Shown here one piece after another: positions 53,932-64,000 of a stretch of 64,000 nucleotides of DNA. A program made the translations under genes and the position numbers. Positions within the stretch are counted from its first letter, which is position 1. Each line of letters opens with the position of its first letter. The stretch is from Auanema rhodensis. Its lineage: Eukaryota > Nematoda > Chromadorea > Rhabditida > Rhabditidae. Under the pieces are notes generated by a model. The model saw only the letters and a program-made list of their open reading frames with translations. It was not told the DNA's origin and searched no databases. The stretch is taken from contig OZ059895.1 of assembly GCA_964057225.1 (NCBI GenBank), forward strand, positions 20,036,688 to 20,100,687. The letters are read 5' to 3'.

Positions 53932-56900
53932 GAGCGTTTCTCGATGTAGTATAGTGCATCCGATGCGGATTTTTAAGCTGCGTCGATCTGTGTTATCAGA
54001 TTTGCTCTAGCTTAAAAATGCACCGAGATATCAACTGATATATGTTCACACTTATATCCTCGATTTTCACCCTGAAGAAATTATTTTTTCGTTGAATAAC
54101 ATTGTCCATCGTCTTTGCCTTGAAAAAAGGAATCTAAAAACATCTACTTCTTGCTAAATTATTTTGAAATTTTTCGAAAAAATTTTTGTCAAAATGTTTT
54201 TGGAAGCAATGTTGAGTGTACATGGAAACTCAACATACACTAATGCATCATTTTTCAAACGATCATAACTAATTTTTGTATTGAGCGTTTCTCAATGTAG
54301 TATAGTGCATTCGATGCGGATTTTTAAGCTGCGTCGATCTGTGTTATCAGATTTGCGCTAGCTTAAAAATGCACCGAGATATCAACTGATATATGTTCAC
54401 ACTTATATCCTCGATTTTCACCCTGAAGAAATTATTTTTTCGTTGAATAACATTGTCCATCGTCTTTGCCTTGAAAAAAGGAATCTAAAAACATCTACTT
54501 CTTGCTAAATTATTTTGAAATTTTTCGAAAAAATTTTTGTCAAAATGTTTTTGGAAGCAATGTTGAGTGTACATGGAAACTCAACATACACTAATGCATC
54601 ATTTTTCAAACGATCATAACTAATTTTTGTATTGAGCGTTTCTCAATGTAGTATAGTAAATTCGATGCGGATTTTTAAGCTGCGTCGATCTGTGTTATCA
54701 GATTTGCGCTAGCTTAAAAATGCACCGAGATATCAACTGATATAAGTTCACACTTAGATCCTCGATTTTCACCCTGAAGAATTAATTTTTTCGTTGAATA
54801 ACAATGTCCATCGTCTTTGCCTTGAAAAAAGAAATCTAAAAACATCTACTTCTTGCTAAATTATTTTGAAATTTTTCGAAAAAATTTTTGTCAAAATGTT
54901 TTTGGAAGCAATGTTGAGTGTACATGGAAACTCAACATACACTAATGCATCATTTTTCAAACGATCATAACTAATTTTTGTATTGAGCGTTTCTCAATGT
55001 AGTATAGTGCATTCGATGCGGATTTTTAAGCTGCGTCGATCTGTGTTATCAGATTTGCGCTAGCTTATAAATGCACCGAGATATCAACTGATATATGTTC
55101 ACACTTATATCCTCGATTTTCACCCTGAAGAAATTATTTTTTCGTTGAATAACATTGTCCATCGTCTTTGCCTTGAAAAAAGGAATCTAAAAACATCTAC
55201 TTCTTGCTAAATTATTTTGAAATTTTTCGAAAAAATTTTTGTCAAAATGTTTTTGGAAGCAATGTTGAGTGTACATGGAAACTCAACATACACTAATGCA
55301 TCATTTTTCAAACGATCATAACTAATTTTTGTATTGAGCGTTTCTCAAAGTAGTATAGTAAATTCGATGCGGATTTTTAAGCTGCGTCGATCTGTGTTAT
55401 CAGATTTGCGCTAGCTTAAAAATGCACCGAGATATCAACTGATATAAGTTCACACTTAGATCCTCGATTTTCACCCTGAAGAATTAATTTTTTCGTTGAA
55501 TAACAATGTCCATCGTCTTTGCCTTGAAAAAAGAAATCTAAAAACATCTACTTCTTGCTAAATTATTTTGAAATTTTTCGAAAAAATTTTTGTCAAAATG
55601 TTTTTGGAAGCAATGTTGAGTGTACATGGAAACTCAACATACACTAATGCATCATTTTTCAAACGATCATAACTAATTTTTGTATTGAGCGTTTCTCAAT
55701 GTAGTATAGTGCATTCGATGCGGATTTTTAAGCTGCGTCGATCTGTGTTATCAGATTTGCGCTAGCTTAAAAATGCACCGAGATATCAACTGATATATGT
55801 TCACACTTATATCCTCGATTTTCACCCTGAAGAAATTATTTTTTCGTTGAATAACATTGTCCATCGTCTTTGCCTTGAAAAAAGGAATCTAAAAACATCT
55901 ACTTCTTGCTAAATTATTTTGAAATTTTTCGAAAAAATTTTTGTCAAAATGTTTTTGGAAGCAATGTTGAGTGTACATGGAAACTCAACATACACTAATG
56001 CATCATTTTTCAAACGATCATAACTAATTTTTGTATTGAGCGTTTCTCAATGTAGTATAGTAAATTCGATGCGGATTTTTAAGCTGCGTCGATCTGTGTT
56101 ATCAGATTTGCGCTAGCTTAAAAATGCACCGAGATATCAACTGATATAAGTTCACACTTAGATCCTCGATTTTCACCCTGAAGAATTAATTTTTTCGTTG
56201 AATAACAATGTCCATCGTCTTTGCCTTGAAAAAAGAAATCTAAAAACATCTACTTCTTGCTAAATTATTTTGAAATTTTTCGAAAAAATTTTTGTCAAAA
56301 TGTTTTTGGAAGCAATGTTGAGTGTACATGGAAACTCAACATACACTAATGCATCATTTTTCAAACGATCATAACTAATTTTTGTATTGAGCGTTTCTCA
56401 ATGTAGTATAGTGCATTCGATGCGGATTTTTAAGCTGCGTCGATCTGTGTTATCAGATTTGCGCTAGCTTATAAATGCACCGAGATATCAACTGATATAT
56501 GTTCACACTTATATCCTCGATTTTCACCCTGAAGAAATTATTTTTTCGTTGAATAACATTGTCCATCGTCTTTGCCTTGAAAAAAGGAATCTAAAAACAT
56601 CTACTTCTTGCTAAATTATTTTGAAATTTTTCGAAAAAATTTTTGTCAAAATGTTTTTGGAAGCAATGTTGAGTGTACATGGAAACTCAACATACACTAA
56701 TGCATCATTTTTCAAACGATCATAACTAATTTTTGTATTGAGCGTTTCTCAAAGTAGTATAGTAAATTCGATGCGGATTTTTAAGCTGCGTCGATCTGTG
56801 TTATCAGATTTGCGCTAGCTTAAAAATGCACCGAGATATCAACTGATATAAGTTCACACTTAGATCCTCGATTTTCACCCTGAAGAATTAATTTTTTCGT

Positions 56901-59900
56901 TGAATAACAATGTCCATCGTCTTTGCCTTGAAAAAAGAAATCTAAAAACATCTACTTCTTGCTAAATTATTTTGAAATTTTTCGAAAAAATTTTTGTCAA
57001 AATGTTTTTGGAAGCAATGTTGAGTGTACATGGAAACTCAACATACACTAATGCATCATTTTTCAAACGATCATAACTAATTTTTGTATTGAGCGTTTCT
57101 CAATGTAGTATAGTGCATTCGATGCGGATTTTTAAGCTGCGTCGATCTGTGTTATCAGATTTGCGCTAGCTTAAAAATGCACCGAGATATCAACTGATAT
57201 ATGTTCACACTTATATCCTCGATTTTCACCCTGAAGAAATTATTTTTTCGTTGAATAACATTGTCCATCGTCTTTGCCTTGAAAAAAGGAATCTAAAAAC
57301 ATCTACTTCTTGCTAAATTATTTTGAAATTTTTCGAAAAAATTTTTGTCAAAATGTTTTTGGAAGCAATGTTGAGTGTACATGGAAACTCAACATACACT
57401 AATGCATCATTTTTCAAACGATCATAACTAATTTTTGTATTAAGCGTTTCTCAATGTAGTATAGTGCATTCGATGCGGATTTTTAAGCTGCGTCGATCTG
57501 TGTTATCAGATTTGCGCTAGCTTAAAAATGCACCGAGATATCAACTGATATAAGTTCACACTTAGATCCTCGATTTTCACCCTGAAGAATTAATTTTTTC
57601 GTTGAATAACAATGTCCATCGTCTTTGCCTTGAAAAAAGAAATCTAAAAACATCTACTTTTTGCTAAATTATTTTGAAATTTTTCGAAAAAATTTTTGTC
57701 AAAATGTTTTTGGAAGCAATGTTGAGTGTACATGGAAACTCAACATACACTAATGCATCATTTTTCAAACGATCATAACTAATTTTTGTATTGAGCGTTT
57801 CTCAATGTAGTATAGTGCATTCGATGCGGATTTTTAAGCTGCGTCGATCTGTGTTATCAGATTTGCGCTAGCTTAAAAATGCACCGAGATATCAACTGAT
57901 ATATGTTCACACTTATATCCTCGATTTTCACCCTGAAGAAATTATTTTTTCGTTGAATAACATTGTCCATCGTCTTTGCCTTGAAAAAAGGAATCTAAAA
58001 ACATCTACTTCTTGCTAAATTATTTTGAAATTTTTCGAAAAAATTTTTGTCAAAATGTTTTTGGAAGCAATGTTGAGTGTACATGGAAACTCAACATACA
58101 CTAATGCATCATTTTTCAAACGATCATAACTAATTTTTGTATTGAGCGTTTCTCAATGTAGTATAGTGCATTCGATGCGGATTTTTAAGCTGCGTCGATC
58201 TGTGTTATCAGATTTGCGCTAGCTTAAAAATGCACCGAGATATCAACTGATATATGTTCACACTTAGATCCTCGATTTTCACCCTGAAGAATTAATTTTT
58301 TCGTTGAATAACAATGTCCATCGTCTTTGCCTTGAAAAAAGAAATCTAAAAACATCTACTTTTTGCTAAATTATTTTGAAATTTTTCGAAAAAATTTTTG
58401 TCAAAATGTTTTTGGAAGCAATGTTGAGTGTACATGGAAACTCAACATACACTAATGCATCATTTTTCAAACGATCATAACTAATTTTTGTATTGAGCGT
58501 TTCTCAATGTAGTATAGTGCATTCGATGCGGATTTTTAAGCTGCGTCGATCTGTGTTATCAGATTTGCGCTAGCTTAAAAATGCACCGAGATATCAACTG
58601 ATATATGTTCACACTTATATCCTCGATTTTCACCCTGAAGAAATTATTTTTTCGTTGAATAACATTGTCCATCGTCTTTGCCTTGAAAAAAGGAATCTAA
58701 AAACATCTACTTCTTGCTAAATTATTTTGAAATTTTTCGAAAAAATTTTTGTCAAAATGTTTTTGGAAGCAATGTTGAGTGTACATGGAAACTCAACATA
58801 CACTAATGCATCATTTTTCAAACGATCATAACTAATTTTTGTATTAAGCGTTTCTCAATGTAGTATAGTGCATTCGATGCGGATTTTTAAGCTGCGTCGA
58901 TCTGTGTTATCAGATTTGCGCTAGCTTAAAAATGCACCGAGATATCAACTGATATAAGTTCACACTTAGATCCTCGATTTTCACCCTGAAGAATTAATTT
59001 TTTCGTTGAATAACAATGTCCATCGTCTTTGCCTTGAAAAAAGAAATCTAAAAACATCTACTTTTTGCTAAATTATTTTGAAATTTTTCGAAAAAATTTT
59101 TGTCAAAATGTTTTTGGAAGCAATGTTGAGTGTACATGGAAACTCAACATACACTAATGCATCATTTTTCAAACGATCATAACTAATTTTTGTATTAAGC
59201 GTTTCTCAATGTAGTATAGTGCATTCGATGCGGATTTTTAAGCTGCGTCGATCTGTGTTATCAGATTTGCGCTAGCTTAAAAATGCACCGAGATATCAAC
59301 TGATATAAGTTCACACTTAGATCCTCGATTTTCACCCTGAAGAATTAATTTTTTCGTTGAATAACAATGTCCATCGTCTTTGCCTTGAAAAAAGAAATCT
59401 AAAAACATCTACTTTTTGCTAAATTATTTTGAAATTTTTCGAAAAAATTTTTGTCAAAATGTTTTTGGAAGCAATGTTGAGTGTACATGGAAACTCAACA
59501 TACACTAATGCATCATTTTTCAAACGATCATAACTAATTTTTGTATTGAGCGTTTCTCAATGTAGTATAGTGCATTCGATGCGGATTTTTAAGCTGCGTC
59601 GATCTGTGTTATCAGATTTGCGCTAGCTTAAAAATGCACCGAGATATCAACTGATATATGTTCACACTTATATCCTCGATTTTCACCCTGAAGAAATTAT
59701 TTTTTCGTTGAATAACATTGTCCATCGTCTTTGCCTTGAAAAAAGGAATCTAAAAACATCTACTTCTTGCTAAATTATTTTGAAATTTTTCGAAAAAATT
59801 TTTGTCAAAATGTTTTTGGAAGCAATGTTGAGTGTACATGGAAACTCAACATACACTAATGCATCATTTTTCAAACGATCATAACTAATTTTTGTATTAA

Positions 59901-62355
59901 GCGTTTCTCAATGTAGTATAGTGCATTCGATGCGGATTTTTAAGCTGCGTCGATCTGTGTTATCAGATTTGCGCTAGCTTAAAAATGCACCGAGATATCA
60001 ACTGATATAAGTTCACACTTAGATCCTCGATTTTCACCCTGAAGAATTAATTTTTTCGTTGAATAACAATGTCCATCGTCTTTGCCTTGAAAAAAGAAAT
60101 CTAAAAACATCTACTTTTTGCTAAATTATTTTGAAATTTTTCGAAAAAATTTTTGTCAAAATGTTTTTGGAAGCAATGTTGAGTGTACATGGAAACTCAA
60201 CATACACTAATGCATCATTTTTCAAACGATCATAACTAATTTTTGTATTGAGCGTTTCTCAATGTAGTATAGTGCATTCGATGCGGATTTTTAAGCTGCG
60301 TCGATCTGTGTTATCAGATTTGCGCTAGCTTAAAAATGCACCGAGATATCAACTGATATATGTTCACACTTATATCCTCGATTTTCACCCTGAAGAAATT
60401 ATTTTTTCGTTGAATAACATTGTCCATCGTCTTTGCCTTGAAAAAAGGAATCTAAAAACATCTACTTCTTGCTAAATTATTTTGAAATTTTTCGAAAAAA
60501 TTTTTGTCAAAATGTTTTTGGAAGCAATGTTGAGTGTACATGGAAACTCAACATACACTAATGCATCATTTTTCAAACGATCATAACTAATTTTTGTATT
60601 GAGCGTTTCTCAATGTAGTATAGTGCATTCGATGCGGATTTTTAAGCTGCGTCGATCTGTGTTATCAGATTTGCGCTAGCTTAAAAATGCACCGAGATAT
60701 CAACTGATATATGTTCACACTTATATCCTCGATTTTCACCCTGAAGAAATTATTTTTTCGTTGAATAACATTGTCCATCGTCTTTGCCTTGAAAAAAGGA
60801 ATCTAAAAACATCTACTTCTTGCTAAATTATTTTGAAATTTTTCGAAAAAATTTTTGTCAAAATGTTTTTGGAAGCAATGTTGAGTGTACATGGAAACTC
60901 AACATACACTAATGCATCATTTTTCAAACGATCATAACTAATTTTTGTATTAAGCGTTTCTCAATGTAGTATAGTGCATTCGATGCGGATTTTTAAGCTG
61001 CGTCGATCTGTGTTATCAGATTTGCGCTAGCTTAAAAATGCACCGAGATATCAACTGATATAAGTTCACACTTAGATCCTCGATTTTCACCCTGAAGAAT
61101 TAATTTTTTCGTTGAATAACAATGTCCATCGTCTTTGCCTTGAAAAAAGAAATCTAAAAACATCTACTTTTTGCTAAATTATTTTGAAATTTTTCGAAAA
61201 AATTTTTGTCAAAATGTTTTTGGAAGCAATGTTGAGTGTACATGGAAACTCAACATACACTAATGCATCATTTTTCAAACGATCATAACTAATTTTTGTA
61301 TTGAGCGTTTCTCAATGTAGTATAGTGCATTCGATGCGGATTTTTAAGCTGCGTCGATCTGTGTTATCAGATTTGCGCTAGCTTAAAAATGCACCGAGAT
61401 ATCAACTGATATATGTTCACACTTATATCCTCGATTTTCACCCTGAAGAAATTATTTTTTCGTTGAATAACATTGTCCATCGTCTTTGCCTTGAAAAAAG
61501 GAATCTAAAAACATCTACTTCTTGCTAAATTATTTTGAAATTTTTCGAAAAAATTTTTGTCAAAATGTTTTTGGAAGCAATGTTGAGTGTACATGGAAAC
61601 TCAACATACACTAATGCATCATTTTTCAAACGATCATAACTAATTTTTGTATTAAGCGTTTCTCAATGTAGTATAGTGCATTCGATGCGGATTTTTAAGC
61701 TGCGTCGATCTGTGTTATCAGATTTGCGCTAGCTTAAAAATGCACCGAGATATCAACTGATATAAGTTCACACTTAGATCCTCGATTTTCACCCTGAAGA
61801 ATTAATTTTTTCGTTGAATAACAATGTCCATCGTCTTTGCCTTGAAAAAAGAAATCTAAAAACATCTACTTTTTGCTAAATTATTTTGAAATTTTTTGAA
61901 AAAATTTTTGTCAAAATGTTTTTGGAAGCAATGTTGAGTGTACATGGAAACTCAACATACACTAATGCATCATTTTTCAAACGATCATAACTAATTTTTG
62001 TATTGAGCGTTTCTCAATGTAGTATAGTGCATTCGATGCGGATTTTTAAGCTGCGTCGATCTGTGTTATCAGATTTGCGCTAGCTTAAAAATGCACCGAG
62101 ATATCAACTGATATATGTTCACACTTATATCCTCGATTTTCACCCTGAAGAAATTATTTTTTCGTTGAATAACATTGTCCATCGTCTTTGCCTTGAAAAA
62201 AGAAATCTAAAAACATCTACTTCTTGCTAAATTATTTTGAAATTTTTCGAAAAAATTTTTGTCAAAATGTTTTTGGAAGCAATGTTGAGTGTACATGGAA
62301 ACTCAACATACACTAATGCATCATTTTTCAAACGATCATAACTAATTTTTGTATT
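53932..62355. repeat. Dimeric higher-order repeat, 702 bp (L/S alternation)
   Basis: Twenty-four monomers, mostly alternating L (T112, T124, A149/T151, T171, G199) and S (A112, G124, T149/A151, A171, A199). Alternation is strict from 54283 to 59196, fourteen monomers. It then breaks with S-S (58846, 59197) and L-L (60250, 60601) pairs. S monomers from 57442 rightward share a TACTTTTT variant that the earlier S monomers lack, so the S class itself has subtypes. Confidence 0.9.
54283..57090. repeat. Tetramer duplication, 1,404 bp x 2
   Basis: Copies at 54283-55686 and 55687-57090. Each has four monomers in the order: plain L; S with TAGTAAATTC; L with CTTATAAATG (T84); S with CTCAAAGTAG and TAGTAAATTC. 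All these private variants recur exactly 1,404 bp apart. The unit is two L/S dimers, so it is a second-level amplification inside the dimer domain. Confidence 0.93.
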
Positions 62356-64000
62356 GAGCGTTTCTCAATGCAGTATAGTGCATTCGATGCGGATTTTTAA
62401 GCTGCGTCGATCTGTGTTATCAGATTTGCTCTAGCTTAAAAATGCACCGAGATATCAACTGATATATGTTCACACTTATATCCTCGATTTTCACCCTGAA
62501 GAAATTATTTTTTCGTTGAATAACATTGTCCATCGTCTTTGCCTTGAAAAAAGAAATCTAAAAACATCTACTTCTTGCTAAATTATTTTGAAATTTTTGA
62601 AAAAATTTTTGTCAAAATGTTTTTGGAAGCAATGTTGAGTGTACATGGAAACTCAACATACACTAATGCATCATTTTTCAAACGATCATAACTAATTTTT
62701 GTATTGAGCGTTTCTCAATGTAGTATAGTGCATTCGATGCGGATTTTTAAGCTGCGTCGATCTGTGTTATCAGATTTGCTCTAGCTTAAAAATGCACCGA
62801 GATATCAACTGATATAAGTTCACACTTAGATCCTCGATTTTCACCCTGAACAATTAATTTTTTCGTTGAATAACAATGTCCATCGTCTTTGCCTTGAAAA
62901 AAGAAATCTAAAAACATCTACTTCTTGCTAAATTATTTTGAAATTTTTCGAAAAAATTTTTGTCAAAATGTTTTTGGAAGCAATGTTGAGTGTACATGGA
63001 AACTCAACATACACTAATGCATCATTTTTCAAACGATCATAACTAATTTTTGTATTGAGCGTTTCTCAATGTAGTATAGTGCATTCGATGCGGATTTTTA
63101 AGCTGCGTCGATCTGTGTTATAAGATTTGCGCTAGCTTAAAAATGCACCGAGATATCAACTGATATATGTTCACACTTATATCCTCGATTTTCACCCTGA
63201 AGAAATTATTTTTTCGTTGAATAACATTGTCCATCGTCTTTGCCTTGAAAAAAGGAATCTAAAAACATCTACTTCTTGCTAAATTTTTTTGAAATTTTTC
63301 GAAAAAATTTTTGTCAAAATGTTTTTGGAAGCAATGTTGAGTGTACATGGAAACTCAACATACACTAATGCATCATTTTTCAAACGATCATAACTAATTT
63401 TTGTATTAAGCGTTTCTCAATGTAGTATAGTGCATTCGATGCGGATTTTTAAGCTGCGTCGATCTGTGTTATCAGATTTGCTCTAGCTTAAAAATGCACC
63501 GAGATATCAACTGATATATGTTCACACTTATATCCTCGATTTTCACCCTGAAGAAATTATTTTTTCGTTGAATAACATTGTCCATCGTCTTTGCCTTGAA
63601 AAAAGAAATCTAAAAACATCTACTTCTTGCTAAATTATTTTGAAATTTTTGAAAAAATTTTTGTCAAAATGTTTTTGGAAGCAATGTTGAGTGTACATGG
63701 AAACTCAACATACACTAATGCATCATTTTTCAAACGATCATAACTAATTTTTGTATTGAGCGTTTCTCAATGTAGTATAGTGCATTCGATGCGGATTTTC
63801 AAGCTGCGTCGATCTGTGTTATCAGATTTGCGCTAGCTTAAAAATGCACCGAGATATCAACTGATATAAGTTCACACTTAGATCCTCGATTTTCACCCTG
63901 AACAATTAATTTTTTCGTTGAATAACAATGTCCATCGTCTTTGCCTTGAAAAAAGAAATCTAAAAACATCTACTTCTTGCTAAATTATTTTGAAATTTTT
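62356..64000. repeat. Trimer repeat, 1,052 bp, cut by window end
   Basis: Monomers 62356 and 63408 both lack one base at the central TTCGAA (reading TTTTTGAAAAA, 350 bp) and carry T75. Monomers 62706 and 63758 are S type and share GAACAATTA. The spacing is 1,052 bp for both pairs, with monomer 63057 as third member. Monomer 63057 has AAATTTTTTTG and TTATAAGATT as private changes. The last monomer is cut at 243 bp by the window edge. Confidence 0.85.
63758..64000. repeat. Partial terminal monomer (window edge)
   Basis: The first 243 bases of an S-type monomer with C43 in the long dyad arm and GAACAATTA. It is cut by the end of the window, with no sign that the array itself ends here. Confidence 0.97.

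Larger units (their letters stand above)
1..64000. repeat. Tandem satellite DNA array, 351-bp monomer
   Basis: The window is a continuous direct tandem repeat. Starts of the GAGCG/AAGCG motif fall at 1, 352, 703, 1054, 1405, 1756, 2108 and so on to 63758, giving 182 complete monomers and a 243-bp partial one. 171 are exactly 351 bp and the other 11 differ by small indels or an internal deletion. Copies differ mostly by single bases at a limited set of sites and all lie in one orientation. No unique sequence, transposon, gene or array edge interrupts it. GC is about 32% by hand count of one monomer. By analogy with other long AT-rich satellites it should lie in heterochromatin, perhaps at or near a centromere. 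The family and the species are not recognised. The strand is arbitrary. Confidence 0.99.

Noticed and set aside
1-64000. CRISPR array
   Set aside because: The repeat unit is 351 bp and there are no unique spacers; every base belongs to the repeat. There is no cas gene nearby.
1-64000. Transposon or MITE-derived repeat
   Set aside because: The inverted arms lie inside the monomer and not at its ends, no target-site duplications can be defined in a continuous tandem array, and no transposase or reverse transcriptase coding is seen.
1-64000. Telomeric or subtelomeric array
   Set aside because: No TTAGG, TTAGGG or similar short telomere repeat tract occurs anywhere in the window.

Overview
The whole 64,000-base window is one head-to-tail tandem array of an AT-rich satellite DNA monomer. 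I see no gene, RNA gene, mobile element or unique flanking sequence. Taking the recurrent GAGCG/AAGCG motif as monomer position 1, the window holds 182 complete monomers plus the first 243 bases of a 183rd, all in the same orientation. Of these, 171 are exactly 351 bp, two are 352, three are 350, four are 347 and two are 297; these lengths add up exactly to the window. One monomer counted by hand (3162-3512) has 111 G+C (31.6%) and 12 CpG, where about 8.8 are expected from its base composition, so CpG is not depleted. The array edges are not in the window.

The monomer length (about twice a typical nucleosome repeat), the AT-richness and the uninterrupted homogeneous array fit eukaryotic pericentromeric, centromeric or other constitutive heterochromatin. 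The lack of CpG depletion points away from a heavily CpG-methylated vertebrate genome and fits an invertebrate such as an insect. I do not recognise the satellite family and cannot name the species.

The array is a patchwork of higher-order repeats (HORs), visible from linked variants at a few monomer positions (2, 18, 75, 112, 121, 124, 130, 149/151, 171, 173, 199, 215/219, 225, 280, 327). Layout: 1-5618, 16 loosely ordered monomers; 5619-8777, a 1,053-bp trimer repeated three times; 8778-9479, two linker monomers; 9480-16834, a 2,102-bp hexamer with deleted versions, marked by monomers that lack 4 bp; 16835-25150, a 4,158-bp 12-mer repeated twice with no difference noticed, each copy carrying a monomer with an internal deletion; 25151-27958, transition; 27959-40242, a 2,457-bp heptamer in five variably intact units; 40243-46911, mixed monomers with traces of a tetramer; 46912-53931, mixed with a new 'S' monomer type and a partial hexamer; 53932-62355, largely alternating L and S monomers (702-bp dimer) containing a 1,404-bp tetramer duplicated in tandem; 62356-64000, a 1,052-bp trimer marked by a 1-bp deletion.

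Inside the monomer several structures recur in nearly all copies: a dyad with 11-bp perfect arms and further nested pairing (38-88), a shorter dyad (106-127), a 7-bp hairpin (280-303) and A/T-tracts spaced about 10 bp apart (231-270). The 63-codon open frames on the minus strand come from one variant base that removes a stop codon; they start at TTG and are not genes. The interest here lies in how the satellite evolves (unequal exchange, conversion, local amplification) and in its conserved dyads. I found nothing that supports a new protein-coding or RNA-based system.
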